40,682 nucleotides of DNA from an uncultured Erysipelotrichaceae bacterium (GTDB lineage Bacteria; Bacillota_I; Bacilli_A; Erysipelotrichales; Erysipelotrichaceae), in the NCBI GenBank assembly GCA_902786245.1, contig CADABS010000019.1, positions 1 through 40,682 on the forward strand, read 5' to 3'. The notes beneath the pieces are model-generated. The model saw nothing but the letters and a program-made list of their open reading frames with translations, made no database searches and was not told the origin of the DNA. A program made the position numbers and the translations under genes. Positions 22,133-31,904 of this stretch are shown here, piece after piece (the first letter of the stretch is position 1; each line of letters begins with the position of its first letter).

Positions 22133-23237
22133 AGTCGCTGATATCGGAATCCATCTGGATCTGCAGTGCATAATCCGGATAAGCGGTCTGTACTTCCTGC
22201 AGAATCTGCGCATATAAGGCATTCCGGTCTTCCACCATGAAATCGATGACTGCGTCAAACCGGATCGTCTTCCGTTCCAGATCCACGTAGAATCCGTGCA
22301 TCTGCAGCACATGTTCATGGTTCATGACAATATCCCGGATTTTCTCGCGGATTCTTGCGGCTTCATCATCTTTTGTATTGTGGGAATAGAAACCGACTGC
22401 CGTCAAAATGACATTGTGCTTTTCAAAAACTCTGTCTTCGATTTCGCGGGTCATTTCATCCAGTCTGTCTGCTGTGAAATAATCCGGAACTTCCACATGG
22501 ACGGAACCGATGAGCCGGTCCGGTCCGTAGTCATTCAGAATCAGGTCATATGCCCCGATTGCTCCGTCTACCGAGCAGACCGTACGCTTGATTTCTTTTG
22601 TCATATCGCTTTCTGCCCGCTCACCGAGAATCCGGCTCAGCGTATCCCTCAGCATCTCCACACCGCTGCGGATAATTACCAGGGAAATAATGGCACCGAG
22701 CCATGCCTCCAGCGAAACATGTGCAAACATGTAGATCAGCGCAGCCACCAGTGTCGATGCGGAAATGACGGAATCCAGCCGTGCATCTTCGCCGCTGTTG
22801 ACCAGAGAATCGCTGTTTACCTGCTTTCCGACGTTCTTTACATACGTACCCAGCAGGATCTTGACAATCACACCGGCTGCGATCACGATCAGAGAAAGCG
22901 TACTGTACTCCGGCGTCTCCGGTGCCAGGATCTTCCGCACAGATTCGACAAAGGAAGTAATACCGGCATAGAGAACGATCACGGAAATGATCATGGCACT
23001 CAGATATTCAATTCTGCCGTAACCGTACGGATGCTTTTTATCCGCCGGTTTGGAAGCCAGCTTTGTGCCGAGAATCGTAATGACAGATGAAAGTGCATCT
23101 GAAAGATTATTGACCGCATCCAGTACGACCGCAATGGAATTGGAAAGAATTCCGACAAACGCTTTGAACGCTGCCAGGAATACATTTGCCGCAATTCCGA
23201 TGATACTGGTACGGACGATGATTTTTTCACGGTCCAT
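22131..23237 (-). CDS. Cation diffusion facilitator (CDF) metal efflux protein
   Basis: This is a 368-residue CDF protein: six transmembrane helices and a long cytoplasmic tail of ferredoxin-like folds. Metal-site motifs are VLDAVNNLSDALSS in helix 2, the HPYGYGRIEYLS loop after helix 3, and GEDARLDSVIS in helix 5 (DxxxD instead of HxxxD). The DxxxD form occurs in the Fe/Mn-type branch, so manganese or iron is more likely than zinc, by inference. The C-terminal cytoplasmic domain is longer than usual (about 160 residues, two repeats around HVEVPDYFTADRLDEM and VLQMHGFYVDLERK), suggesting a duplicated CTD. It begins 5 bases after the flavoprotein gene and is cotranscribed with it. Confidence 0.92.
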   Translation of the reverse strand: MDREKIIVRTSIIGIAANVFLAAFKAFVGILSNSIAVVLDAVNNLSDALSSVITILGTKLASKPADKKHPYGYGRIEYLSAMIISVIVLYAGITSFVESVRKILAPETPEYSTLSLIVIAAGVIVKILLGTYVKNVGKQVNSDSLVNSGEDARLDSVISASTLVAALIYMFAHVSLEAWLGAIISLVIIRSGVEMLRDTLSRILGERAESDMTKEIKRTVCSVDGAIGAYDLILNDYGPDRLIGSVHVEVPDYFTADRLDEMTREIEDRVFEKHNVILTAVGFYSHNTKDDEAARIREKIRDIVMNHEHVLQMHGFYVDLERKTIRFDAVIDFMVEDRNALYAQILQEVQTAYPDYALQIQMDSDISD

Positions 23238-23242
23238 AGAAA

Positions 23243-24118
23243 TCAGCCATTCCTCTTTTTCTCATCCAGGTAGCTGACAGCACTCAGTGCCGCAACATTT
23301 CCCTGTCCTGCCGACTTGATGTACTGATACGGCTGTCCGGCAATATCCCCTGCCGCAAACAGACCTGGAATATTCGTCCGCATCTGCAGGTCGACCTTGA
23401 CTGCGTTTCCGTCGACTTCAACACCCGGCACCAACTGTCCCGGGAACTGGGCTGCCCGCAGGATGAATACACAGTCCACATCATAGCTGCCCTGATCTGT
23501 TGTCAGCTTATTCGCCTTCATCGCACCGCTGATTTCCACCGGTCTGCCGCTGATGACTTCCACATTGTCATGCGTGAACTGTACATCTCCTTTGTACAGC
23601 GGCAGGTAGTATACCTTCTCACAGACTTCACCGAGGAAGTCCGCTTCCGCTTCTTCATCTGCCGATCCGCCGATGCATGCGACTGTCTTTCCTTTATATA
23701 AAGGTGCATCGCAGGTAGCACAGTAGCTGACACCGCGGCCGAGGAACTGTTCCTCACCCGGATACGGTTTGCCCGCTACGACACCGGTCGCCAGAATAAC
23801 GCTGTCCGCTTCCGCCATTTCATTGTTGGAAAGCTGCAGACCGAAGTAGCCCGGCATTGCGTATACTGCCGTAACCTTGAGCTCGGTGATTTCAATATTC
23901 ATCTTTTCCAGCTGCTCTGTAAATGCGGCAGCCATCTGCCTGCCGGTGACTTCCGGCAGACCCAGGTAGTTCAGGATCGGATGATCGACGACCTGCATTT
24001 TTCTCGAAAGATCTTTGTTTCCAAAGAGGATAATATTCTTGTTTCTGACTTTGGCTGTAATAGCAGCTTCCAGTCCGGCCGGACCGGTACCGATAATAGC
24101 GATATCATATCTTGCCAT
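23243..24118 (-). CDS. Thioredoxin-reductase-like flavoprotein with CATC redox motif
   Basis: This 291-residue protein has an N-terminal FAD site (IAIIGTGPAGLEAA), the redox pair C133-A-T-C136 in VSYCATCDAPLYKGK, and the C-terminal FAD block (IPGLFAAGDIAGQPYQYIKSAGQG). It has the length and order of low-molecular-weight thioredoxin reductases. The central nucleotide domain is unusual: where NADPH enzymes show GGGNSA.EEA and HRRxxxR, this one reads ACIGGSADEEAEADF and then YYLPLYKGD, with no HRRxxxR. The electron donor may therefore not be NADPH (ferredoxin- or flavin-linked relatives exist in clostridia). The second of two adjacent ATGs is chosen for spacing to GGAG. Confidence 0.85.
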   Translation of the reverse strand: MARYDIAIIGTGPAGLEAAITAKVRNKNIILFGNKDLSRKMQVVDHPILNYLGLPEVTGRQMAAAFTEQLEKMNIEITELKVTAVYAMPGYFGLQLSNNEMAEADSVILATGVVAGKPYPGEEQFLGRGVSYCATCDAPLYKGKTVACIGGSADEEAEADFLGEVCEKVYYLPLYKGDVQFTHDNVEVISGRPVEISGAMKANKLTTDQGSYDVDCVFILRAAQFPGQLVPGVEVDGNAVKVDLQMRTNIPGLFAAGDIAGQPYQYIKSAGQGNVAALSAVSYLDEKKRNG

Positions 24119-24191
24119 CATTCATTCTCCATTTCATTTGTATTCTCATTCTTGCATCCGCCATGCGATATGCAATTGTACTGCCTGCTGC

Positions 24192-25556
24192 CTATGCCAG
24201 CTGTGTAATATCGTTGATCCAGACACCCTTCTGCACCAGAATATATCCGCCGATGCATTTCAGCAGATCCGCCAGCATTACGCACAGATACACCGTCAGT
24301 ACCGGCAGATCCGTATACGACACAAGCACAAACGCGACCGGAACGCTGACAGTCCAGCTGAAACAGGAATCAAACAGGAACGTGATCACTGTCTTTCCGC
24401 CGGAACGGATCGTAAAGTACGTCGCATTGGCATAGGCATGGATCGGGCTGGTCACCGCCACGATCCGGATCAGTCCGGCTGCCAGTTCCCGTACCTCTGC
24501 ACTGGTGTTATAGATGGCAGGGAACAGTCCGGCACACAGAAACAGTGCCGTGCCGGTAAACAGACACATGCCTACCGCAAACAGACTCAGCGCATTGGCA
24601 TGGCTCTTGACTTCATTGAACTTCCCGGCCCCGAGTTCATGGCCCATGATAATACCGATGGATATGCCCATGGACATGAATACGACCGAGAACAGATTCG
24701 AGATCGTCTGCGAAATATTCATCGCAGCGATGACATTCAGACCGCGGCGGGAATAGATCTGCATCATAAACGCAATTGCGGCAGACCACAGCGTTTCATT
24801 GATCAGCAGCGGCATGCCCTTGATAAAGCAGTTCTTCAAAAGAAGCGCAGGCACCTTCATGGATGCATAGGCATTGAGTATATACGGATTTTTTTCCGTA
24901 TTCCTGTGCGTCCAGAGCACAAGATACAGCATCTCGGCAATTCTCGACAGTACCGTCGCCAGAGCTGCACCGGCAACGCCCATGGCCGGCAGTCCGAATT
25001 TTCCGAAAATCAGAATATAGTTTCCGACCAGGTTGACCGATACCGCCAGAAGACTTCCCTGCATCGGAACCTTCGTTTCACCGGTCGCGCGCAGCACGGA
25101 GGAGTATACCTGGGCCATCGCAAACGGCAGCAGTCCGAAATACATATACTGCAGGTAGCTGTGCGCCGCCGCCAGCGTTTCTTCTGCCGCTGTCCCTTCT
25201 TCATTCAGGTACAGGCGGACCAGAGGATCGCGGAATACCGTATAGATCAGTATGCCTGCCGCAAACAGCACGATTCCCAGCATGAACAGCAGCCGGAATG
25301 TGTGCCGGACACCTTCTTCATCTTCTTTCCCGTGAAACTGGGCGGTAAAGATACTGATGCCGGACATGCCTCCGAAAAGACACAGATTCCACACCATCAG
25401 AAGCTGATTGACAATTGCCACACCGGACATCGGATTCGTTCCGATCCTTCCGACCATGATATTGTCCAGCAGACCGACAAAATTCGTTACGCCGTTCTGG
25501 ATCATGATCGGCAGAGCGATCCGCATTGCATTTTTATAATATTCTCTTTGCGTCAT
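24192..25556 (-). CDS. MATE-family multidrug/metabolite exporter
   Basis: This 454-residue protein has about twelve transmembrane helices in two related halves. The typical N-terminal block is ALPIMIQNGVTNFVGLLDNIMVGRIGTNPMSGVAIVNQLL, and the half-repeat start is GMPLLINETLWSAAIAFMMQIYSRRG. Other family features are the VLRATGETKVPMQGSLLAVSVNLVGNYILIFG block and MSMGISIGIIMGHELGAG. MATE proteins expel organic cations or metabolites using Na+ or H+; the substrate is not predictable. The ATG has no Shine-Dalgarno and lies six bases from an extended -10 element. The gene stands alone between the oligopeptidase terminator and the flavoprotein gene. Confidence 0.93.
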   Translation of the reverse strand: MTQREYYKNAMRIALPIMIQNGVTNFVGLLDNIMVGRIGTNPMSGVAIVNQLLMVWNLCLFGGMSGISIFTAQFHGKEDEEGVRHTFRLLFMLGIVLFAAGILIYTVFRDPLVRLYLNEEGTAAEETLAAAHSYLQYMYFGLLPFAMAQVYSSVLRATGETKVPMQGSLLAVSVNLVGNYILIFGKFGLPAMGVAGAALATVLSRIAEMLYLVLWTHRNTEKNPYILNAYASMKVPALLLKNCFIKGMPLLINETLWSAAIAFMMQIYSRRGLNVIAAMNISQTISNLFSVVFMSMGISIGIIMGHELGAGKFNEVKSHANALSLFAVGMCLFTGTALFLCAGLFPAIYNTSAEVRELAAGLIRIVAVTSPIHAYANATYFTIRSGGKTVITFLFDSCFSWTVSVPVAFVLVSYTDLPVLTVYLCVMLADLLKCIGGYILVQKGVWINDITQLA

Positions 25557-25562
25557 GCGGAT

Positions 25563-25571
25563 ATCGTATCA
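25563..25571 (-). promoter_or_regulatory. Extended -10 of the MATE gene, six bases from its ATG
   Basis: The minus strand reads TGA-TACGAT with exactly six bases (25557-25562) before the ATG at 25556. With start-site spacing of about 7 nt the transcript would begin on the ATG. The upstream region is occupied by the oligopeptidase terminator, so there is no room for a longer leader. Confidence 0.5.
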
Positions 25572-25581
25572 AAGACCGCAT

Positions 25582-25611
25582 AAAAAAGCCAGTCTGTTGA
25601 ATGACCGGCTT
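25582..25611 (-). terminator. Terminator of the oligopeptidase gene
   Basis: On the minus strand AAGCCgGTC and GACtGGCTT (25603-25611 and 25586-25594) form a 9-bp stem with one G-T pair, followed by six Ts. Confidence 0.85.
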
Positions 25612-25619
25612 ATAACCAA

Positions 25620-27323
25620 TTAACGGATTCCGCTGAGATCGAACGCATCCAGATATGCGTCTGCTTTTTCACAGACCTTTCTCAGCATATCTCCTTCAAA
25701 CGGACTCTCAAGATCCGCCCCTTTGAGCAGTTCCGTAAACACCTTGGAACCGCCCTGTTCCGTATATCTCATATAGTGATTCCAGGCATTTTCCCTGTCT
25801 TCCTGAATCATTGCCCAGAACTCCAGGGCAACCGCATGGGCCAGGCAGTAATCAATATAATAGAACGGACTGGAATAGATATGATGTTTCAGCTGCCAGT
25901 GCTCGCCTTCCGCAAAGAACGGAATCTCCCCGTCCAGACGGATCCAGGGCATATAGATACCCATCAGTCTCTTCCATGTATCATGTCTCTGGCGCGGTGT
26001 CATTTCCGGATGCGCATAGACTTCATGCTGGAAATGATCGACCATCGTTCCGTACGGGATAAACGTCAGACCGCCGGCCAGATGCGAATACAGATATTTC
26101 TTCGCATCCTTTCCGAAGAAATCCTCTGCCCATCCTTCCGCAAAGAATTCCATGGAAATGGAATGCACTTCGCATGACTCCATGGTCGGCCAGACGGAAT
26201 CATACGGTACTCTGAAGCGGTTCATCCAGGCCTCAAAAGCATGGCCTGCTTCATGCGTGACAACTTCCACATCGTCCTGGGTTCCGTTGAAATTGGCAAA
26301 GATAAACGGAACATGATAATCCGCCAGTCCTGTACAATAGCCGCCGCCCCGCTTTCCTTCGGTGGAAAGAAGACTCATCAGATCGCAGTCGAGCATCGTA
26401 TGAAAGAACTCCGATGTCTCCGGTGAAAGCTCATCATAGAACTTTGTGCCGGCTTTAACGATATCTTCCGCTGTACCCTGCGGCTTCGGATTTCCGCTGC
26501 GGAACTCCAGTGCTTCATCCGCAAAGCTCAGAGGAAAGGAAACTCCCAGTCTCTCTGCCTGTCTGCGGCAGATCTTCACGGCAATCGGCACAACGTATTT
26601 CACAACTGCTTCCCGGAACTTTTCCACATCTTCCTTTGTATAGGAATTCCGGTTCATCCGGTAATAGCCCAGCTGCGTATATCCGTCATATCCGAGCTTG
26701 CGTCCCATGGCATCTCTGCGCTTCACCAGTTCATCATAGATCTCATCCATCTTCGGCTGATGATCCTTATACCACTGACCGGTGGCTTTCCATGCGGCAA
26801 GTCTTCTGGCATCATCCGGATCATTCATAAACGGCGTCATCTGCGAAAGCGTATAGACACCGTCTTCAAACGGAATCTGGGCAGATGCCAGCAGATCTTC
26901 ATATTCATTCGCAAGAAGGCTTTCTTCCTTCATCTCCTCAATGATTGCCGGACTGAAAGACTTCATCTCGATCTCGCCGTTGATAAACATGACATTGCCG
27001 TATTCTGCTTCGAACTCCGCCCGGAACGGACTGTCCAGCAATGCTTTGGTAAACTCCTGCAGAACTTCTGAAATCTCCGGCATCTTTGTCTTCCAGAATT
27101 TCGATTCCTCATCATAGAACGCATCCCGCGTATCGATATCATGCCGGATCGAAGCGATTTCCATGCATGTCACAATGTGCTTATACAGGTTATCCTTTTC
27201 GATAAATACTTCTTTCGCTTCGGCATAGGTCTTTGCCCCGCGCATCCGGGCACAGAGTTCTTTCAGTTCTTTTTCTGCGCTTTCCACATCGAGGCGCTGA
27301 TATTCAAGTTCAGTAAATTTCAT
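25620..27323 (-). CDS. pepF: M3-family oligoendopeptidase (PepF-like)
   Basis: This 567-residue cytoplasmic zinc peptidase contains the HEAGHAF motif (HExxH) in VEVVTHEAGHAFEAWMN, with the third ligand glutamate in MESCEVHSISMEFFAEG. It also has the C-terminal substrate blocks GGGYCTGLADYHVPFIFANFNGTQDD and HHIYSSPFYYIDYCLAHAVALEFW seen in M3B oligoendopeptidases. It cleaves short peptides taken up or made by proteolysis. The ATG at 27323 follows GAGAGG by 5 bases; an 11-codon upstream extension is not needed. It is a single-gene unit between its own terminator and the tuf terminator. Confidence 0.93.
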   Translation of the reverse strand: MKFTELEYQRLDVESAEKELKELCARMRGAKTYAEAKEVFIEKDNLYKHIVTCMEIASIRHDIDTRDAFYDEESKFWKTKMPEISEVLQEFTKALLDSPFRAEFEAEYGNVMFINGEIEMKSFSPAIIEEMKEESLLANEYEDLLASAQIPFEDGVYTLSQMTPFMNDPDDARRLAAWKATGQWYKDHQPKMDEIYDELVKRRDAMGRKLGYDGYTQLGYYRMNRNSYTKEDVEKFREAVVKYVVPIAVKICRRQAERLGVSFPLSFADEALEFRSGNPKPQGTAEDIVKAGTKFYDELSPETSEFFHTMLDCDLMSLLSTEGKRGGGYCTGLADYHVPFIFANFNGTQDDVEVVTHEAGHAFEAWMNRFRVPYDSVWPTMESCEVHSISMEFFAEGWAEDFFGKDAKKYLYSHLAGGLTFIPYGTMVDHFQHEVYAHPEMTPRQRHDTWKRLMGIYMPWIRLDGEIPFFAEGEHWQLKHHIYSSPFYYIDYCLAHAVALEFWAMIQEDRENAWNHYMRYTEQGGSKVFTELLKGADLESPFEGDMLRKVCEKADAYLDAFDLSGIR

Positions 27324-27360
27324 CTCAAACCTCTCTTTGCCAATATGATACACCATAGCA

Positions 27361-27388
27361 AAAAAAAGATACCCCGAAGGATATCTTT
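27361..27388 (-). terminator. Terminator of the str operon after tuf
   Basis: On the minus strand AAAGATATCC-TTCG-GGGTATCTT pairs (with G-T pairs) around a TTCG loop, followed by a run of eight Ts. It lies 12 bases past the tuf stop and ends the operon. Confidence 0.9.
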
Positions 27389-27399
27389 CTGTTCATCAA

Positions 27400-28593
27400 T
27401 TAAGCGATGATTTCGATGATGTTTCCGGAACCGACTGTTCTGCCGCCTTCACGGATGGAGAAACGTGTTCCCTGTTCGATAGCGATCGGGGACAGCAGTT
27501 CAACCTCGAATGTAGCGTTATCGCCAGGCATGCACATTTCTGTGCCTTCCTGCAGGTTGATAACACCCGTTACGTCCGTTGTACGGAAGTAGAACTGCGG
27601 ACGGTAGTTGGAAACGAACGGTGTATGACGGCCGCCTTCTTCCTTTGTCAGAACGTAAACCTGCGCCTTGAACTTTGTGTGCGGCGTAACTGTTCCCGGC
27701 TTAGCCAGAACCTGTCCACGTTCGATTTCGTCACGGTTGACACCACGGAGCAGAGCACCGATGTTATCGCCAGCCTGAGCGAAGTCCAGAGTCTTACGGA
27801 ACATTTCGATACCTGTAACGACTGTTGTACGTGTTTCTTTGATACCTACGATTTCAACCTGGTCGTTCAGTGTCAGTTTGCCACGTTCAACACGGCCTGT
27901 AGCGACAGTTCCACGACCTGTGATCGTGAAGACGTCTTCAACAGCCATCAGGAACGGCTTGTCGAATTCATGCGGAGGAGTCGGGATCCATGTGTCAACT
28001 GCATCGAGCAGTTCCTTGATCGCCGGTGTCCACTTTTCATCGCCGTTCAGAGCACCGAAAGCAGAACCGCGGATAATCGGTGTGTCATCGCCTTCGAAGC
28101 CATACTCAGAGAGCAGTTCACGGACTTCCATTTCAACAAGGTCGATCAGTTCTTCATCGTCGACCATGTCGCACTTGTTCAGGAATACAACCATCTTCGG
28201 AACACCGACCTGACGGGAGAGCAGGATGTGCTCACGTGTCTGCGGCATCGGTCCATCAGTAGCTGCAACGACCAGGATAGCACCATCCATCTGCGCAGCA
28301 CCTGTGATCATGTTCTTGATGTAGTCAGCGTGACCTGGGCAGTCGACATGTGCATAGTGACGTGTCTTTGTCTGATATTCAACGTGTGCTGTGTTGATCG
28401 TGATACCACGAGCCTTTTCTTCCGGTGCACCGTCGATCTGGTCGTAAGCTTCGAACTTAGCGGAACCAGCTTCCGGATGCTCAGCAAGATACTTTGTAAT
28501 TGCTGCTGTTAATGTTGTTTTACCATGGTCAACGTGACCGATAGTACCGATGTTGACATGTTCCAACGAACGGTCAAAACGTTCCTTAGCCAT
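27400..28593 (-). CDS. tuf: Elongation factor Tu
   Basis: This 397-residue GTPase delivers aminoacyl-tRNA to the ribosome. All G motifs are intact: [14 protein letters not shown] (G1), [12 protein letters not shown] (G2), [11 protein letters not shown] (G3), NKCDMVD (G4) and the G5 GSAFGAL, followed by domains 2 and 3 ([33 protein letters not shown]; ending [18 protein letters not shown]). GGAGGAAAAACATT precedes the ATG. Codon use is strongly biased, as expected for an abundant protein. Last gene of the rpsL-rpsG-fusA-tuf operon. Confidence 0.99.
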   Translation of the reverse strand: MAKERFDRSLEHVNIGTIGHVDHGKTTLTAAITKYLAEHPEAGSAKFEAYDQIDGAPEEKARGITINTAHVEYQTKTRHYAHVDCPGHADYIKNMITGAAQMDGAILVVAATDGPMPQTREHILLSRQVGVPKMVVFLNKCDMVDDEELIDLVEMEVRELLSEYGFEGDDTPIIRGSAFGALNGDEKWTPAIKELLDAVDTWIPTPPHEFDKPFLMAVEDVFTITGRGTVATGRVERGKLTLNDQVEIVGIKETRTTVVTGIEMFRKTLDFAQAGDNIGALLRGVNRDEIERGQVLAKPGTVTPHTKFKAQVYVLTKEEGGRHTPFVSNYRPQFYFRTTDVTGVINLQEGTEMCMPGDNATFEVELLSPIAIEQGTRFSIREGGRTVGSGNIIEIIA

Positions 28594-28670
28594 AATGTTT
28601 TTCCTCCAGTTTTTTTATTTTTCAGTCTGCAATTATTTTAGCGGACTTACTACCTTATTGCAATACCTGC

Positions 28671-30749
28671 TTACTTTGCAGAAGCGCTGTTTTTCTCAAT
28701 AATTGCCTTGGCAATATTCTTCGGCACTTCTTCGTAATGATCCATCTGCATCATATAGGTTCCGCGGCCCTGCGTGAATGAACGCAGGTCTGTAACATAG
28801 CCGAACATTTCAGCCAGCGGCACGAATGCCTTAACCTTGATCGCGTTGCCTGTTTCTTCCTGCTCACGGATCTGTCCTCTTCTCTTGGTTACGTCACCCA
28901 TGACGGAACCGAGATACTCAGACGGTGCAGTAATATCTACTGCCATGATCGGTTCGAGAATCGCCGGATCGCATACCTTTGCGGCTTCTTTCAGCGCCAG
29001 GGAAGCAGCGATCTTGTAAGCCTGCTCGGACGAGTCTACATCGTGGTAGCTTCCGTCGAACAGAACGCACTTGATATCGACGATCGGATATCCCGCAACC
29101 AGACCATTGTTGAGAGCTTCTTCCAGACCCTGCTGTGTCGGCTTGATATATTCCTTCGGAACGCTTCCGCCGACCGTTGCGTCTTCGAACTCGAAGCCCT
29201 TGCCCGGGTTCGGAGAGAAACGGATCCATACGTCACCGTACTGACCGTGACCGCCGGACTGACGGATGAAGCGGCCTTCTGTCTCGCCTTCCCTGCGGAT
29301 CGTTTCACGGTAAGCAACCTGCGGCGCACCTGCTGTTGCCTCAACTTTGAACTCTCTCTTCATACGGTCCATGATGATGTCGAGCTGCAGCTCACCGACA
29401 CCGGCGATGATCGTCTGACCTGTTTCCTCATCTGTATATGTACGGAAGGTCGGATCTTCTTCTGCCAGCTTGGCAAGTGCTTCGTCCATCTTCTGGGAGT
29501 CCTGCTTTGTCTTCGGTTCGACGGACATCTGAATGACCGGTTCCGGGAAGACCATGGATTCCAGAATGATCGGATGATTCTCATCACAGAGCGTATCACC
29601 TGTTGTTGTGTTCTTCAGACCGACCGCACCGGCGATGTCACCTGCATATACCTCATCGATATCGGCACGGTGATTTGCGTGCATGCGGACCAGACGTCCG
29701 AAACGTTCTCTCTTGTCTTTGGAAGCGTTGAGAACATAGCTTCCTGCCGTTGCCTTACCGCTGTAGACACGGAAGTATGTCAGACGTCCGACAAACGGGT
29801 CTGTCGCAACCTTGAATGCCAGAGCGCTGAACGGCTCATCATCAGAAGGATGTCTTTCATCATCTGTGCCATCCTCAAGATGTCCCTTGATAGCCGGGAT
29901 ATCCGTAGGAGCAGGCAGATATTCAACGACTGCATCCAGCAGCAGCTGTACACCCTTGTTCTTATATGCGGAACCGCACATAACCGGGAAGAATTCCGAC
30001 GTCAGAACACCCGCACGGATAGCTCTCTTGATTTCTTCAACCGTCGGCTCTTCGCCTTCGAGAACCTTCATCATCAGTTCATCATCGTAGTCAGCGATCG
30101 CATCCAGCATCTTCTCACGCATTTCCTTTGCCTGATCGATGTACTGATCTGCAATATCTGTTTCCTGAATATCGGTTCCAAGGTCATTCATATACATGTA
30201 CTGACGCATTGTAACCAGGTCGATGATGCCGCGGAAGGACTGTTCCGCACCGATCGGCATCTGGATCGCAGCGGCCTTTGCGCCGAGGCGGTCGCCGATC
30301 GAATTGACAGACATGAAGAAGTCTGCACCGGTCGCATCCATCTTATTGGAGAAGACAACACGCGGAACTCTGTATTCCGTCGCCTGTCTCCAGACGGTTT
30401 CTGTCTGAGGTTCGACACCTGCTTTGGAGTCCAGAACGGTTACAGCTCCATCCAGTACTCGCAGCGAACGCTCAACTTCAGCTGTGAAGTCAACGTGGCC
30501 TGGGGTATCGATAATATTGATCTGGCAGTCTTTCCAGTGGCATGTCGTAGCTGCGGAAGTAATCGTGATACCACGTTCCTGTTCCTGAGCCATCCAGTCC
30601 ATCTGGGAAGCGCCGTCGTGAGTTTCACCGATCTTATATATCTTACCTGTGTAATACAGGATACGCTCTGTCGTTGTCGTCTTGCCGGCATCGATGTGGG
30701 CCATGATTCCTATATTACGAATCTTGTCTAAAGGAAACTCTCTAGGCAT
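28671..30749 (-). CDS. fusA: Elongation factor G
   Basis: This 692-residue translocase has its GTP-binding motifs at [41 protein letters not shown] and [10 protein letters not shown], then domain II ([19 protein letters not shown]), domain III/IV ([30 protein letters not shown]) and domain V ([25 protein letters not shown]). Length is standard. AAAGGAG precedes the ATG. Part of the str operon, between rpsG and tuf. Confidence 0.99.
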   Translation of the reverse strand: MPREFPLDKIRNIGIMAHIDAGKTTTTERILYYTGKIYKIGETHDGASQMDWMAQEQERGITITSAATTCHWKDCQINIIDTPGHVDFTAEVERSLRVLDGAVTVLDSKAGVEPQTETVWRQATEYRVPRVVFSNKMDATGADFFMSVNSIGDRLGAKAAAIQMPIGAEQSFRGIIDLVTMRQYMYMNDLGTDIQETDIADQYIDQAKEMREKMLDAIADYDDELMMKVLEGEEPTVEEIKRAIRAGVLTSEFFPVMCGSAYKNKGVQLLLDAVVEYLPAPTDIPAIKGHLEDGTDDERHPSDDEPFSALAFKVATDPFVGRLTYFRVYSGKATAGSYVLNASKDKRERFGRLVRMHANHRADIDEVYAGDIAGAVGLKNTTTGDTLCDENHPIILESMVFPEPVIQMSVEPKTKQDSQKMDEALAKLAEEDPTFRTYTDEETGQTIIAGVGELQLDIIMDRMKREFKVEATAGAPQVAYRETIRREGETEGRFIRQSGGHGQYGDVWIRFSPNPGKGFEFEDATVGGSVPKEYIKPTQQGLEEALNNGLVAGYPIVDIKCVLFDGSYHDVDSSEQAYKIAASLALKEAAKVCDPAILEPIMAVDITAPSEYLGSVMGDVTKRRGQIREQEETGNAIKVKAFVPLAEMFGYVTDLRSFTQGRGTYMMQMDHYEEVPKNIAKAIIEKNSASAK

Positions 30750-30781
30750 ATATCGCTCCTTTCTTCAGCGTATGAAATAAA

Positions 30782-31252
30782 TTACCAACGATAGTGAGCA
30801 AACGCCTTGTTCGCTTCAGCCATCTTGTGTGTATCTTCCTTCTTCTTGACGGACGCGCCTGTACCGTTGGCCGCATCCATGATTTCAGCCGCCAGTCTCT
30901 TTTCCATGGTCGGCTCATGTCTCAGTCTGGAATAGTTGACGATCCAGCGCAGAGCCAGTGTCAGCTTTCTGTCAGCGGAGACTTCTACCGGAACCTGATA
31001 GTTGGCACCGCCGACACGGCGGACCTTCAGTTCCAGAACAGGCATGACATTTTCAAGTGCCTTTTCGAAAACCTGCATCGGGTTCTCGCCTGTCTTCTTT
31101 TCGATATCTGCAAATGCATCATAGAGGATCGTCTGCGCTGTTCCTCTCTTGCCGTCGATCATGATCTTATTGATCAGCTTTGTGACCAGCTTTGAATTGT
31201 AGATCGGATCAGGCAGTACATCACGCTTTGCTATATAACCTTTTCTCGGCAT
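30782..31252 (-). CDS. rpsG: Ribosomal protein S7
   Basis: This 156-residue 30S protein initiates assembly of the 3' domain of 16S rRNA. It has the usual start ([47 protein letters not shown]) and the block [26 protein letters not shown], with the normal C-terminus [22 protein letters not shown] precedes the ATG. Second gene of the str operon. Confidence 0.99.
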   Translation of the reverse strand: MPRKGYIAKRDVLPDPIYNSKLVTKLINKIMIDGKRGTAQTILYDAFADIEKKTGENPMQVFEKALENVMPVLELKVRRVGGANYQVPVEVSADRKLTLALRWIVNYSRLRHEPTMEKRLAAEIMDAANGTGASVKKKEDTHKMAEANKAFAHYRW

Positions 31253-31272
31253 GTTCTATCTTCTCCTCTCTC

Positions 31273-31692
31273 TTATTTCTTAGCCTTCGGCTTCTTTGCG
31301 CCATACAGCGAACGGCTCTGGCCTCTGTCATTGACACCTGCACAGTCCAGAGTGCCGCGGATGATGTGGTAACGGACACCAGGCAGGTCCTTGACACGGC
31401 CGCCGCGGATCATAACGACGGAGTGTTCCTGCAGGTTGTGTCCGACACCCGGAATATACGCTGTTACTTCCATACCGTTGCTGAGACGGACACGGGCGTA
31501 CTTACGCAGAGCAGAGTTAGGCTTCTTCGGTGTCATTGTGCCGACACGGGTGCAGACGCCTCTCTTCTGCGGACTGCTGAGCTTTGTTGAACGATTTCTG
31601 AGTGAGTTGAATCCTCTGTTCAGTGCCGGGGACTTTGACTTGTATACTTTATCTGTACGTCCCTTGCGCACTAACTGATTAATTGTTGGCAT
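31273..31692 (-). CDS. rpsL: Ribosomal protein S12
   Basis: This 139-residue decoding-site protein begins [12 protein letters not shown] and contains [11 protein letters not shown] and [16 protein letters not shown]. Both lysines whose replacement gives streptomycin resistance (TPKKPNSA and GRVKDLPG contexts) are present, so the allele looks wild-type. The frame extends 27 codons upstream, but AAAGGAG before the ATG at 31692 and the universal N-terminus fix the start. First gene of the str operon. Confidence 0.98.
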   Translation of the reverse strand: MPTINQLVRKGRTDKVYKSKSPALNRGFNSLRNRSTKLSSPQKRGVCTRVGTMTPKKPNSALRKYARVRLSNGMEVTAYIPGVGHNLQEHSVVMIRGGRVKDLPGVRYHIIRGTLDCAGVNDRGQSRSLYGAKKPKAKK

Positions 31693-31715
31693 TTCAGTTA
31701 CTCCTTTCCTTTTAT

Positions 31716-31777
31716 GCACACATTTCCTAGTGTGCCGAACCTTAGTCTTTTTATTGGCTTTGCCGCATGACAAAGCC
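31716..31777 (-). promoter_or_regulatory. Structured leader of the str operon
   Basis: Two perfect hairpins lie in the 5' leader on the minus strand: GGCTTTG/CAAAGCC (31771-31777 with 31756-31762) and GCACAC/GTGTGC (31730-31735 with 31716-31721). Neither is followed by a T run. They may take part in leader folding or feedback control; no known ribosomal-protein motif is recognised. Confidence 0.5.
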
Positions 31778-31797
31778 CATTTACGCTAAGCCTTGTT

Positions 31798-31827
31798 ATA
31801 TTAACCCTGCATAAAAACACATGTCAA
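31798..31827 (-). promoter_or_regulatory. Promoter of the str operon
   Basis: On the minus strand TTGACA (31822-31827) and TAATAT (31798-31803) are spaced 18 bp, about 105 bases before rpsL. The flanking sequence is AT-rich, as in strong ribosomal promoters. Confidence 0.8.
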
Positions 31828-31904
31828 GCACTTTTTGTGTTTTTTCAGAACAATTATGATTGTTGCATTTCCTATTATTTATACCTTTATATATACAGGC
31901 CGTT

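Noticed and set aside
24015-25583. 522-residue plus-strand frame antisense to the MATE gene
   Set aside because: It has the His/Gln/Arg-rich composition of an antisense shadow; the MATE frame is clear.
29043-30731. 562-residue plus-strand frame antisense to fusA
   Set aside because: fusA is unmistakable and the antisense frame is a by-product of strong codon bias.
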